Assembly: GCA_027886185.1 (NCBI GenBank)
Contig: WOAB01000595.1
Location: forward strand, 1,302,001 to 1,366,000
Length of the DNA stretch: 64,000 bases
Reading direction: 5' to 3'
From: Rheum nobile
Taxonomy: Eukaryota > Streptophyta > Magnoliopsida > Caryophyllales > Polygonaceae
Below are positions 12,997 through 25,170 of this stretch, piece after piece (the stretch's first letter is position 1; the number at the start of each line of letters is the position of its first letter). The position numbers and the translations under genes were made by a program. The notes below the pieces were generated by a model, which was given only the letters and a program-made list of their open reading frames with translations, did no database searches and was not told the origin of the DNA.

Positions 12997-15368
12997 TGTG
13001 ATACCCCATATTTTTGTAAGCTATTTCTGGAGTTTCCGGATTTTTTCCGAGTACCCGTTATGTACTCGGATTTAATTCAGAGAGTTTAAGACATTCGGTA
13101 ATACTCTCTGTATCTGTAATATTTTTCTCGGTGAAATAAAATACAGACGACGTGCTTTGGATTTTAATACTCGTTCGCGTACGATAATTTTATCCCGGGA
13201 TAATATCCTTTTCGTCTAAGAGCTGAGGAGGCGGTAAAGCCAAGGGCGGCGCCCGTCGTACAGTGGAGGCGCCCGCCGTTGCAATGCTCGAGGAGCAGGC
13301 TGGGTCTTCTCCTAGCTGGGGACGCCAGGCCTATGGCGGCGCCCGCCGTCGTTGTTGTCCGGAGGTCCTTGCCCGAAGGTCGCCGGCGTGGCTCTGGCAG
13401 TGCCGGAGTAGCTTTTCGTAGGGCCATGATTGTGTTTCCTGGCATTTGGCTATAAAAGGAGGTGTTTGGGAGGGGTTTTGAGCTCAATCCACAGCCCAAG
13501 CTCTCCCAAATTCTTGCCTCATCGGAGTTGTGCCTCGCCGGATTTCTGAAGCTTTCGCCGGAGGTCATTTGGTGGTGTTTCCAGAGTGCCTTTGTGAAGC
13601 TTTTGGTAGCCTTGGAGGTTAGAAACCAAAGCAAGTCGAAGGAGGCCGAGACGCTCGTGTTTTGGGTGAGTTTTCTCGCCGCTTCTGTCGTCTGAGTTCG
13701 TCACGGCGCCCGCCGTGATGAACTGCGGCGACCGCCGCCAAGAACGGCGACTGCCGCCAGTGTCCAGAATGCCTTTTTGGGATTTTGGCTTTGGTGGTCG
13801 TCATTGTGGCGTCGTTCCTTTCGTTTTCTTTCGTCGTTTTTAGATTCGTACTGTGGTTATGTCGGATCTAACTTAGGGTTCCTTTTATGGGTCGATTCGA
13901 AGGTCGTTGTACTGTCGGAGCTATACCCGTGTCGAGCCCGGAATCCCGTCGTTGTCGTTAGGCTTGTTTCTATTCTGTGGATTAAGGCAAGTGGCGGTTC
14001 GCTCTTGCTCATTGTTCCATACTTACATTAATTATCAGTTATTTCAATTGAGTAATTAATTTGGAACGATTATTGTGTTTGTCTGGAAATGATTTTATAA
14101 ACTGCTTTGGAAAATCATATAATAAGTTGTATATCTGTTAGAACAACGCTATTATTTATGATCGCCTTACGGGCATTTATGTGGATTTATCCGAACTATT
14201 GTTGTGCTGGAACTGTTTAGTTAGCACTGTTAGATAGGAACGTTACTCGGACTCTGTCTAGTCATTTCTTTATAATCAGGTAGAGGGGTGGCTCGTACCC
14301 ATCCAATACCATTTTAAGGTCATGACCGGTCTCTTTCACAAGTGTGTAGAGGCAGGACACTTAGCTGGTGTCACAAACCTTCCGGTGTGCGTCACTCTCG
14401 ACGAAACGTATACTAAGATGTGTCGTCCCAATGGTGTGGTACACATGTAAAAGTCTAATAACGTGATGTGTGTTTGAAATATAAATCATATAAGTGCTAC
14501 TCGACGCACATAATAAATAAACCTTCGGCGAGTAGTGCAGCTAAGTTATAGTGCAGCTAGGAAAACTCGTCTCGACTTTGATCATAGTACGTTCTCTTTC
14601 CAATCTGGATTCGCTGTATGCGGTGAGGTTGGTCGTGAACCGAAGCATCTCAGTCAACTTTTAAATCATTGTTGTATGATTCTTTAAACTTTCCAGATTT
14701 GTCATAATTCCTTAAGACTCACTTCCGTTGGAGTCTTCCTTTGAGTTGATTTCTGTAATGATTCAGTCTTCTCTTGTGCATACCTCTTGTTATTTTCTGT
14801 AGAAGTATGAAGGTTGATTATCGTTATCGGTTATCATTCGAGAAACGATAAGTCTAACCTAATACAACTACATCGAACCTTCTGCTTTGTACCCTTGCTA
14901 GTCTATTCAAGTAGACTAACCCACGAACTTTGTTCTCCGCATGTGGGCTGGTGTCATCCATTCAATTCGGCACATCAGATAGAAAGTAGCTCAGAAGAAT
15001 AGAAGGACTATGGAGTCGACGGTGGTTTTCGAATGTTTGAGTTATTTCGTTAATCAGGTTGAGATCTTTTGGGCAATGACTTTGGTTGTAATGTGTTTTG
15101 TAAAACTTCCGTTGTACCCTACTTTATAAGACTTCCGCTGTATTTGGTTTAAACTCTGTGTTAGCCTATTCGGGATTGGGTTGTAATCCCGTAACTCATG
15201 TTTCTTTGACAATGTTATGTTTTGGAATTGAATGCTTTGATCATTATGTATCATTTGTATTTCATAAATTGTATTTAAATGGTAAATCCTTGGGTGATCT
15301 CGGTAAGGAACACTAGGATCACTGGCGGTAATACCTTTCCAAAAGGGTTAAGTTTTGGGGGTGTTACA
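12997..15368 (+). repeat. 5' LTR of gypsy element (2372 bp)
   Basis: Bounded by TG and CA, directly preceded by CCCAC and followed by the primer binding site. The U3 part contains several GC-rich palindromic motifs built on GGCGCC (for example near 13229, 13270, 13334 and 13703). ORFs seen in it recur in both LTRs on both strands and have no recognisable domain. Confidence 0.95.
13451..13458 (+). promoter_or_regulatory. LTR TATA box
   Basis: TATAAAAG in the context TTTGGCTATAAAAGGAGG; the identical box is in the 3' LTR at 21940-21947. It sits about 450 bp into the LTR, a plausible U3/R boundary for transcription of the element. Inferred from sequence only. Confidence 0.7.
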
Positions 15369-15372
15369 GTTG

Positions 15373-15384
15373 TGGTATCAGAGC
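15373..15384 (+). other. Primer binding site, tRNA-iMet
   Basis: TGGTATCAGAGC, complementary to the 3' end of plant initiator tRNA-Met, begins 4 nt after the LTR end. Confidence 0.92.
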
Positions 15385-15622
15385 CAAAGGTTTTAAAACG
15401 GGTTTGGGATTTTTATATCATTTATCCGTTTTTAAAAATACGTTAAAGGGGCTCGAAATTTTCAAAGTAAAAAAGAAATTCAAAACACCGTTCATAGTCG
15501 TGTTTTCTATATAGTCTGATGTAGTAAGCTTGCTTCTATGTCTAGAAAGATTAACTCCTTCCTCGTTATCCTGTAGGATGGGTGAGTGCTTTTCTCTTGA
15601 TAGGAGGTCGGAGGAAGCCAAG

Positions 15623-16453
15623 ATGGACCCGCCGTCTCTAGGCAGGCTAGATTTTCCGATCCCTCAATGATGTTTCGAGGTTGGAGGCCCGAGTAGCCCG
15701 CCCGAGGACATCAAGTATGTGATTCCCGAGTCTGTTGTCCTTACGCCTAGGGATGCAGTGGTCACTATAGCTGCACCTATAGAGCCACTCAGGGAGGAAG
15801 CAGTGCAAGAAGTGGGTGAGTCGTCTAGATACGCCTTAGGGCATTATGATGACGATTACCAGATCGAGATTGATCCCGAGGATGAGGATCCCATCGAAGA
15901 TGATCCTGAGGAGGACCCCAAGATGGACCTGGAAGAGCAGAGCCATGAGCCAGACAACTTGAGGCACTTGCTGGTGGACAGTTAGGAGCCGGGGGTGCAG
16001 TTTATTCCCCCCAGTCCAGAACTATCACCAGTGCCGGCTTATGCACTCATGACTGATGCTGATTGGGAGGCACTGTACACTGAGCACGGTATTGGGAGGA
16101 GTGGCCCGACCATGATCTACGAGGACTATCCGCCTACTCCGCCTCGGAGGAGGAGGATATCAGAGGCTGAGTTGAGAGAGATCCTTCGCCAGAGCGAAAT
16201 GAGCTCTCATATGGAGCAACAACAGCAGATGGATCAGGCGATCGCTAGCGCTCAGAGGAGGGCTGGGATAGGAGGACCTCTTACGGACGATCCTTTCTTT
16301 TCCACGACTGAGGTTGGGTCTGAGTCACCAGAGCCATGTGACCCAGGACCGAGTAGGGTGCGAAACCCATCGCCAGAGCTCGATGGTGAGCCTAGTCCGA
16401 AGAGACCTTGCACGAGTAGCCAGTCTTATAGGAGACGTTTTGGAACGCCTTGA
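15623..16453 (+). pseudogene. Extra acidic/proline-rich ORF upstream of gag
   Basis: One frame is open from ATG 15623 to TGA 16451 except for two in-frame nonsense codons (TGA 15668, TAG 15983), about 277 codons. The middle is strongly acidic (runs of Asp/Glu around 15855-15940); the C-terminal part has a PPTPPRRRR stretch, a Gln-rich segment (QQQQQ near 16210) and a Ser/Pro-rich tail. I recognise no domain. It lies between the PBS and gag, on the same strand, with about 280 bp of non-coding DNA before the gag ATG. Extra ORFs upstream of gag are known for Tat/Ogre elements but are not a standard part of chromodomain elements, so this could be an element-specific accessory protein or captured sequence. 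Confidence 0.65.
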
Positions 16454-16731
16454 TGAGGATTGGCGTTGCCTATCGTAGTAGTTTCCTTTCTTAGTATTTC
16501 AGTATGTACTTTGTGTAATATTTCAGTATTGCGGCAAGTACTCTGTGAAACACTTTTATCTTCGAGCAATTTTTGTCCTAACGCTCGGATAATAGACTTA
16601 TGTGTAGCTTGTGTAACAGTTCCAGTTCATCTATAAAATACCTAGTTGATCTATTCTGAGTAATTTTACTACATTGAGCATGTTTGAATGATATTAATGT
16701 ATAAATAACTTGGAATTTGATCGGTAAACAG

Positions 16732-19700
16732 ATGGTGAACACAAGGAACACGGTTCGAGCTGGTGTTGGGACTAGTCAGGGTCCCAGACCAATCATAAGA
16801 GATGTTGGCTAAGGTGAGCATGTATCTGAATCCCATAATCAATCCAGGGGCAATGATCAGGATCAGAGTAATGCACCAGTGGTGTTTAATGCTGCAGCAG
16901 TGGAGACAATTCGAGGAATTGTCATGCAAGCTATCGCTGATGCTATGTGACCAAATGTGCCACAGGCACAAGGCGTGCCGATTCCCCCACCGGTTCCTAG
17001 ATTTGAGGAGCCAAGAAACCATGATGTCCAGGAGAATGCAGTCAGGACTAGGGACAACTATGGTCGTGCTCTGAAGACCATCAGTTCTATGAGGCCTGAC
17101 AGCTTCAACGGAAAATGGGAGCCAGTCAAGGTGACCCATTGGTTCTCTCACATGGAACGGCTGTTCCGTAATGTGGACTGTACTAAGACTGAAAAGGTCC
17201 ACATATCTTCTCTGCAACTGAAAGAGGATACTAGTGAATGGTGAGAGAGTACAGGCTTAGCTGATAGCCCTGTTTTGACCTGGTCGATGTTTAAGACCAA
17301 AATGATTGACCGTTTCTTCTCTCGTGCTATGATAGAGGAGAAACACAAGGAGTTTCTGTACCCCAAGACCGATGGATTAAAGGTAGCTGAGCTGGCAACC
17401 AAGTTCAATCATCTTCTGCAGTATGCCCCAGTTGAGATAACCAGCGAGGCACAAAAGATCTGGTACTTCCACAAGTGGATGAGTCCAGATATCAAGCCGT
17501 TAATGGTGCACCACACATGCTCTACTGTGGAGCAGTATGTGGATGTTGCCTACAAGATGGAAGTTACTCTGGAGGAGTCAACGAAGAGACGTATCCGACA
17601 TAGGTCAATGCAGAATCAGAATCAGGGTGGTGGATTCAAGCGACCTGCGCCACCGTCTAGCCTTTCCAAGTCTGGCCGAGCAAAGACGGACATGACTCAC
17701 GGAGGGTCAACACAGCAGTCCAGTCAGAGCAGAAGTTCAGTTCAGTGTTATAACTGTGGTGTTGCTGGGCACAAGAGCAATGAGTGTCAGAAGGAGAAGA
17801 GACCGTGCTTTGGGTGTGGACATGATGGTCATCTGCAGAAGTTCTGCAAGCAGGGGGAGCAGAAGGGAGTAGAGTCGCAGCAAGGGTCAGTTCATCAGAG
17901 CAACCGACCTAGGTTCAAGCCTGACGAGACTCCTAGCCCGTCAGTTCAGACGACTGCTCAGAACAGGGGAAAGGCCCCAGCTGTTTCTGGAAGTTAGGGT
18001 CAACACTTGTACGAGATGCGTGAAGCAGATGGACCCAACGCTCCGACTGCTCAATGTACTTTATACCTTCACTCTACTTCCGTATGCATTCTGTTTGATT
18101 CTGGTGCTATGCATTCCTTTATTTCGAATAGTTGTGTTAGCAAGTTAGACTTAGTGTGCAACGATTCGTGCGACCCTTTCGTCGTTAGTCTTCCTAATGG
18201 GGAACGTCTGGTGGGAACCAAGCATCTGTCTGACTTTCCGATTACCATTCAGGGTAAGGAGTTTGAGGCAGATCTGATCTGTATAGCCATGGCACCATAC
18301 AACATCATTCTTGGTATGGATTGGCTGACGCGTCACAAGGCGGTGATCGACTTCAGTTCAAGAACAGTGATGGTGACATCTAAGGGCCAGTTCGTGTGCA
18401 AGTTCAAGGGCTAGAATGACGCTGATAACGACAAGATGATCAATGCGATGGCTGCGTTTAAGCTACTACGACAAGGTTGTGTAGGGTACCTCTGCTACTT
18501 GGATTCGCCCGCGAAAGATGGACCTACGATTCTTGATATTCCAGTGGTCAGAGAGTTCTCGGATGTCTTTCCAGAGGAGGTTCCTGGATTACCTCCGAAC
18601 CGTGATGTGGAGTTTTCCATTGATCTTAAGCCTGGTACTGCGCCAATCTCTAAGGCACCGTATCGGATGGCTCCTGCAGAGATGCAAGAGTTGAAGAGTC
18701 AACTTGAAGATCTTCTCGACAAGGGTTATATCAGGCCGAGTGCATCGCCGTGGGGTGCTCCGGTTTTGTTTGTCAAAAAGAAGGACGGATCGTTTCGACT
18801 TTGCATCGACTATCGAGACTTGAACAAGGTGACGATCAAGAACAAGTACCCATTGCCGAGGATTGACGACCTGTTGGACCAGTTGCAGGGAGCAAAGGTT
18901 TTCTCCAAGATCGACCTGAGATCTGGATATCATCAACTCAGAATTCGTGAGCAGGACATTCCTAGAACTGCATTCAGGACCAGATATGGTCATTACGAGT
19001 TCGTAGTGATGCCTTTTGGGCTTACAAATGCTCCAGCTGTCTTTATGGATCTGATGAATCGATGTTTTCACCAGTACTTGGACAAGTTCGTAGTGGTCTT
19101 CATAGACGACATTCTGATCTACTCTCCGAGTGAAGAAGTCCACGAGGAACATCTGCGGATTGCTTTGTCAGTCCTTAGACAACATCATCTTTATGCTAAA
19201 CTGTCCAAGTGTGAATTCTGGTTGAAGGAGGCGGCTTTCCTAGGCCACGTGATCAATGAGAATGGGGTTATGGTTGATCCCCAGAAAATCGAAGCTGTGG
19301 CAAATTGGACACAGGCCCAGAACGTGAAGGAGGTGCGCAACTTTCTTGGGCTTGCCGGGTATTACAGACGGTTCGTGGAGGGATTTTCCAAGACCGCTCT
19401 ACCTATGACCAATCTACTCCGCAAGGTTCACAATAAGTTTGTCTGGAATGACAAGTGCAAGGCCAGTTTCCAGGAGTTGAAGCGACGGCTGACCTCGGCA
19501 CTCGTGTTAGCACTTCCAGAAGGGAACGACGATTATGTGGTCTATAGTGATGCTTCAAAGTGTGGTCTTGGTTGTGTTTTGATGTAGAGGGGCAGAGTCA
19601 TTGCTTATGCATCCAGACAACTCAAGACGTACGAAGAAAACTGTCTGACACATGATCTTGAGCTAGCAGCGGTTGTCTTTGCGCTGAAGATTTGGAGGCA

Positions 19701-21447
19701 TTACCTCTACGGTATAAGATGCCAAGTCTTCACTGACCACAAAAGTCTCAAGTATATATTTACTCAAAAAGAGCTGAATATGAGACAACGCCGCTGGCTA
19801 GAGTTGCTCAAGGACTACGACATCGAGTTGTTGTACCATCCGGGCAAGGCTAATGTGGTAGCTGATGCATTGAGCCGGAAAACAATGCACGAGAGGGTAG
19901 TTGCTTTACTTACTGCTCAGACCAAGCTGAACCGAGAGTCGTGCGACATTGAAGTTCTGTATGATCAGCGTAGATGTTTCCTGAGTATGCTGGAAATTCA
20001 GGCTACACTGCTGGATCAAATCAAGGAAAAGCAAGTTGATGACATCGTCTTTGTGAAGCTAAGCAGTGAAGTGATGGATGGGAAAGCTCCCAGTTTTGTG
20101 ATTCAGGATGATGAATCGCTTTGGTTTCAGGATCAGATATGTGTGCCAGACACAGAGAGTCTTTGTCAGTTGGTGATGAGAGAAGCTCATTCATCTGCTT
20201 ATTCTGTGCATCCTGGTTCTAGCAAGATGTACAAAGATCTCAGGAAGAAGTTTTGGTGGCCAAACATGAAGTGGGACGTAGCAGACTTTGTGACAAAGTG
20301 CTTAACTTGCCAGAAGGTCAAGATCGAACACCGCAGGCCAAGTGGTGAGTTGCTACCTCTCCCTGTGCCAGAATGGAAATGGGAAGATATTGCCATGGAC
20401 TTCGTCACGGGGTTGCCGAAGACTCGAAGTCAGAAAGATGCTATCTGGGTAATTGTGGATCGGCTTATGAATAGTGCTCATTTCCTAGCCATTAAGACCA
20501 CTTGGGAAGCCCAGAAGTTAGCAGAGGTCTACCAGAAAGAGATTGTCCGTTTACATGGTATCCCTAAAACCATCATATCGGATCGAGATGGCCGTTTCAT
20601 GTCTAGGTTCTGGAAAGAACTTCATAAGGCTATGGGGACCGAGTTAAGGTTCAGCACAATGTTTCATCCTCAGACTGATGGCCAGTCTGAAAGGACCATC
20701 CAGACTCTGGAGGATATGCTCAGAGCTTGTGTACTCGATCGTCCGACTAGCTGGGAGGACAGCTTGAGTCTGATTGAGTTCACCTACAACAATAGCTGGC
20801 ATGCTACGATCAAGATGGCTCCGTTCGAAGCTTTGTATGGTCGCAGATGCAGATCTCCAATTTATTGGGATGATAACGCCGACAAGATTCTGCTTGGGCC
20901 AGAGTTAGTCGAGAGGACAGCTTCAGACATTACTTTGATTAGACAGAGGATGTTGACCGCTCAGAGTCGACATAAGTCGTATGTAGACAAGAAGCATAGG
21001 AATGTCGAGTTCGAGGTCGGTGACAAGGTGTTTGTCAAGGTGTCACCCTCAAAGGGAGTTTTCAGGTTTGGTAAGCGTGGGAAGCTTAACCCTCGCTACA
21101 TGGGACCATTCGAGATTCTGGATAGAGTGGGATCTCTAGCGTACCGCTTGGCATTGCCGCCATCGGCTCATCCAGTGCATAATGTGTTCCACGTCTCTTT
21201 GCTCAGGAAGTATGTGCCAGATGAGTCTCATGTGCTGAGTTATGAGGACATCGAGATTCAAGCTAATGGTACTTATGAGGAGATGCCCGTGCGCATTTTG
21301 GAGCGTCGTGAGAAGCAGCTGCGTAGCAAGATCGTACCGTTGGTACGGATTCAGTGGTCCAAGTCTGGATCGGAGGAAGTTACTTGGGAAACGTGGGAAA
21401 TCGAGTCAGATATGCTCAGGCGTTTTCCCGAGTTATTCTCGACCTAA
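16732..21447 (+). pseudogene. gag-pol polyprotein of gypsy chromovirus, six nonsense codons
   Basis: A single frame of 1572 codons runs from ATG 16732 to the TAA at 21445 without a frameshift, broken by stops at 16810 (TAA), 16948 (TGA), 17242 (TGA), 17995 (TAG), 18412 (TAG) and 19585 (TAG). Domains in order: gag with two CCHC knuckles (about 17745-17850); aspartic protease with DSG at 18097; reverse transcriptase about 18640-19150 with FIDD at 19099; RNase H from about 19540 to 19860; integrase with zinc-finger cysteines near 20301, catalytic segments SDRDGRF near 20580 and DGQSERT near 20680; chromodomain about 21290-21430. Family role: capsid, proteolysis, reverse transcription, integration, and chromatin targeting through the chromodomain. 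All breaks are nonsense, each one transition from a sense codon, so this copy should not make a full protein. Confidence 0.95.
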
Positions 21448-21470
21448 GTTTCGGGGTCGAAACTTCTTTT

Positions 21471-21483
21471 AAGGGGGAGGAGA
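21471..21483 (+). other. Polypurine tract
   Basis: AAGGGGGAGGAGA directly abuts the 3' LTR, the position expected for plus-strand priming. Confidence 0.9.
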
Positions 21484-23867
21484 TGTGATACCCCGTATTT
21501 TTGTAAGCTATTTCTGGAGTTCTGAGATTTTTCCCGAGTACCCGTTATGTACGTCGGATTTAATTCAGAGAGTTTAAGACGTTCGGTAATGCTCTTTGTA
21601 TCTGTAATATTTTTCTCAGTGAAATAAAATACAGACGACGTGCTTTGGATTTTAATACTCGTTCGCGTACGATAATTTTATCCCGGGTTAATATCGGTTT
21701 CGTCTAAGAGCTGAGGAGGCGGCAAAGCCAAGGGCGGCGCCCGCCGTCGCAAGGCTTGAGGAGCAGACTGGGTCTTCTCCTAGCTGGGGACGCCAGGCCT
21801 ATGGCGGCGCCCGCCGCATTTATGACGGCGCCCGCCGTCATTGTTGTCTGGAGGTCCTTGCCCGAAGGTCGCCGGCGTGGCTATGGCAGCGCCGGAGTAG
21901 CTCTTCATAGGGCCATGATTGTGTTTCCTGGCATTTGGCTATAAAAGGAGGTGTTTGGGAGGGGTTTTGAGCTCAATCCACAACCCAAGCTCTCCCAAAT
22001 TCTTGCCTCATCGGAGTTGTGCCTCGTCGGATTTCTGAAGCTTTCGCCGGAGGTCGTTTGGTGGTGTTTCCAGAGTGCCTTTGTGAAGCTTTTGGTAGCC
22101 TTGGAGGTTAGAAACCAAAGCAAGTCGAAGGAGGCCGAGTCGCTTGTGTTTTGGGTGAGTTTTCTCGCCGCTTCTGTCGTCTGAGTTCTTCACGGCGCCC
22201 GCCGTGATGAACTGCGGCGACCGCCGCCAAGAACGGCGACCGCCGCCAGTGTCCAAAATGCCTTTTTGGGCTTTTGGTTTTGGTGGTCGTCGTTGTGGTG
22301 TCGTTCCTTTCGTTTTCTTTCGTCGTTTTTAGATTCGTACTGTGGTTATGTCGGATCTAACTTAGGGTTCCTTTTATGGGTCGATTTGAAGGTCGTTGTG
22401 CTGTCGGAGCTATACCCGTGTCGAGCCCGGAATCCTGTCATTGTCGTTAGGCTTGTTTCTATTCTGCGGATTAAGGCAAGTGGCGGTTCGCTCTTGCTCA
22501 TTGTTCCATACTTACATTAATTATCAGTTATTTCAATTGAGTAATTAATTTGGAACGATTATTGTGTTTGTCTGGAAATGATTTTATAAACTGTTTTGGA
22601 AAATCATATAATAGGTTGTATATCTGTTAGAACAACGCTATTATTTATGATCGCCTTACGGGCATTTATGTGGATTTATCCGAACTATTGTTGTGCTGGA
22701 ACTGTTTAGTTAGCATTGTTAGATATGAACGTTACTAGGACTCTGTCTAGTCGTTTCTTTATAATCAGGTAGAGGGGTGGCTCGTACCCATCCAATACCA
22801 TTTTAAGGTCATGACCGGTCTCTTTCACAAGTGTGTAGAGGCAGGACACTTAGCTGGTGTCACAAACCTTCCGGTGTGCGTCACTCTCGACGAAACGTAT
22901 ACTAAGATGTGTCGTCCCAATGGTGTGGTACACATGTAAAAGTCTAATAACGTGATGTGTGTTTGAAATATAAATCATATAAGTGCTACTCGACGCACAT
23001 AATAAATAAACCTCCGGCGAGTAGTGCAGCTAAGTTATAGTGCAGCTAGGAAAACTCGTCTCGACTTTGATCATAGTACGTCCTCTTTCCAATTTGGATT
23101 CGCTGTATGCGGTGAGGTTGGTCGTGAACCGAAGCATCTCAGTCAGCTTTTAAATCATTGTTGTATGATTCTTTAAACTTTCCAGATTTGTCATAATTCC
23201 TTAAGACTCACTTCTGTTAGAGTCTTCCTTTGAGTTGATTTCTGTAATGATTTAGTCTTACAGAGTCTTCTCTTGTGCATACCTCTTGTTATTTTCTGTA
23301 GAAGTATGAAGGTTGATTATCGTTATCGGTTATCATTCGAGAAACGATAAGTCTAACCTAATACAACTACATCGAACCTTCTGCTTTGTACCCTTGCTAG
23401 TCTATTCAAGTAGACTAACCCACAAACTTTGTTCTCCGCATGTGGGCTGGTGTCATCCGTTCGATTCGGCACATCAGATAGAAAGTAGCTCAGAAGAATA
23501 GAAGGACTATGGAGTCGATGGTGGTTTTCGAATGTTTGAGTTATTTCGTTAATCAGGTTGAGATCTTTTGGGCAATGACTTTGGTTGTAATGTGTTTTGT
23601 AAGACTTCCGTTGTACCCTACTTTATAAGACTTCCGCTGTATTTGGTTTAAACTCTGTGTTAGCCTATTCGGGATTGGGTTGTAATACCGTAACTCATGT
23701 TTCTTTGACAATGTTATGTTTTGGAATTGAATGCTTTGATCATTATGTATCATTTGTATTTCATAAATTGTATTTAAATGGTAAAGCCTTGGGTGATCTC
23801 GGTAAGGAACACTGGGGTCACTGACGGTAATACCTTTCCAAAAGGGTTAAGTTTTGGGGGTGTTACA
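21484..23867 (+). repeat. 3' LTR of gypsy element (2384 bp)
   Basis: Near-identical to 12997-15368 with scattered substitutions and indels (for example an extra TTACAGAG-type insert near 23260). Ends TGTTACA, followed by CCCAC. Confidence 0.95.
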
Positions 23868-24240
23868 CCCACGACCATCACTGGGGCGGCATCACAACAT
23901 CGTGTTGATCACGAACGACGTACACTTTCACTCCGGCTACCTTCTCGCCGAGGCGGACGAGATCCGCAACATCGTCATTTTTCTGCAACGGTTGAAGGTA
24001 CCGCTGCTCGGAATCTAGGACCTGCTAAAAAAAAATCGACTTTGTACCGGGATACCTCGACAGGCTGCTGATCATCCCATGGAGGGACCAAATTTCCATC
24101 TTGTTTTTCGGCACCTTCAGGAGTCTAGTGCTCCCCCCCGTGTAGACATGTGTAGTTAACAAGGCCATATCGCCGATGGTGGGGGATAATTCCCCATCCC
24201 AATAGACCTGCAGGAAGACCTTAATGAACGAGTCAGTCAT
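23868..24240 (-). pseudogene. MULE transposase N-terminal (PB1-like) fragment
   Basis: Reading minus from ATG 24240, the frame starts MTDSFIKVFLQVYWDGEL, a style seen at the N-terminus of plant Mutator transposases: a beta-grasp/PB1-like module before the DNA-binding domain. It continues to an in-frame TAG near 24027, then stays readable (NDDVADLV, GVKVYVV) to a TGA near 23879 and runs into the gypsy insertion at 23867. Across the insertion it resumes at 12996 without a recognisable transposase core. I infer a truncated MULE gene with at least two nonsense codons. The domain assignment rests on pattern only, so function is tentative. Confidence 0.5.
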
Positions 24241-24340
24241 GTTGCGAAAGAGTTTTTTGAGTTTGAGAGAGGAGTTTTAGAGAGATTTGGGACTTTTAGA
24301 GTAAGAGAGGATTTGTGAGGGGTTTGCACAAGGCATGAAC

Positions 24341-24350
24341 AATATTTATA
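24341..24350 (-). promoter_or_regulatory. TATA box of the minus-strand MULE gene
   Basis: On the minus strand TATAAATATT lies about 100 bp upstream of the ATG at 24240, followed by a CT/A-rich leader without ATG-rich interruptions, as in plant 5' UTRs. Positioned correctly for a core promoter; activity unknown. Confidence 0.55.
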
Positions 24351-24379
24351 CACAAAGATGAGTGGGAGTAGAGTTAATG

Positions 24380-24800
24380 ACAGGGTCAAATCGGTCAAGC
24401 TTTGGACACAAGAAACTCACTTATTTCAATAAAACTGACAAACCTGAATACGTATTGTAAAAGACTTAATATGGCCCGAGAAACTTGAATAATGAAAAAA
24501 CTATTAGGTTTTTGTACTTAAACCGACCTGACAAATCTGAGTACGTATTGTAAGATTTCAATATGGCCTGAATTCAGTCAAAAATTTGCAAAGATTTGGT
24601 TTTATTCGAGAACGAACCCCGCCATTTTATGGAAGTTTTATGGAAGTTTTTAAACCGTTTTAAAGGCTATTTTTTTCGGTTTAAAAACCCTTTAAATGTA
24701 GAAAATATTAGGTTGGTTAATGTGAAAGTTTTTAAACCGTCATAAAACCGTTATTTAGACGGTTTTATCACAAAGTGTGACGTTTGTTTCAAATCCGCCC
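24380..24800. repeat. Satellite-related and MULE-family non-coding repeats
   Basis: 24388-24520 is a diverged single copy of the 396-bp unit (CTGACAAACCTGAATACGTA and neighbours). 24530-24740 matches 12400-12600. 24690-24790 contains GGTTTAAA/ACCGT repeats and a small inverted pair around CCGTTATTTAGACGG. From 24800 to 25170 no gene is evident apart from the GRF gene leader. Confidence 0.75.
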
Positions 24801-25170
24801 TAACTCCTAATCCTCCTATGGTGTATTCTGCTCTGGCTATGCAAAAGTAAAGTTGGAGAACATTGACTCAAATCTGCATGTAAGAAAAGGATTGCTTGAA
24901 AAAGCTTTTGTTTATGTACAAAAAATTGATAAAGATGATGACCTGACACACATCACATCAGCATTGAAATTTCATTTCATTTCTCTTTCTTTAATAATAA
25001 TAATAACTACAAATTCATATTGGCACAGATCTGGTATCCTTGCTAATACGCTAATTCATATTTGCACAGAAGAAGAAGAAAGAACATCGAAGAGGAGAAA
25101 GAGGAACACCCTCTTCGAAAAGAGAGGAATCGAGAGTAACATCTTATAGCAAACGAGAGGAAATTATACG

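Larger units (their letters stand above)
12997..23867 (+). mobile_element. Ty3/gypsy chromovirus (Tekay/Del-like), complete but decayed
   Basis: Both LTRs start TGTGATACCCC and end GTGTTACA. The 5-bp target duplication CCCAC is at 12992-12996 and 23868-23872. The internal order is PBS, an extra ORF, gag with two zinc knuckles, aspartic protease, reverse transcriptase, RNase H, integrase, chromodomain, polypurine tract. This order and the C-terminal chromodomain place it in the chromoviruses; Tekay/Del is the likeliest clade from domain style and LTR length, but a tree would be needed. The LTR pair is similar with scattered substitutions and small indels, so insertion is not very recent. It interrupts a minus-strand MULE-derived fragment. 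Confidence 0.95.

Noticed and set aside
13164..13804. Overlapping ORFs of 60-156 codons in the 5' LTR
   Set aside because: The same frames recur in the 3' LTR (21905-22256), lie in regulatory LTR sequence and show GC-rich low-complexity translations.
16669..17217. 182-codon minus ORF opposite gag
   Set aside because: Antisense shadow of gag, no promoter or domain.
18589..19152. 187-codon minus ORF opposite the reverse transcriptase
   Set aside because: Antisense shadow of the conserved RT frame; no domain.
24815..24840. Short match (TATGGTGTATTCTGCTCTGG) to a Ulp1-gene exon end at 42680
   Set aside because: Only about 22 bp; not enough to call a duplicated exon, though it fits the idea of shared MULE pieces.
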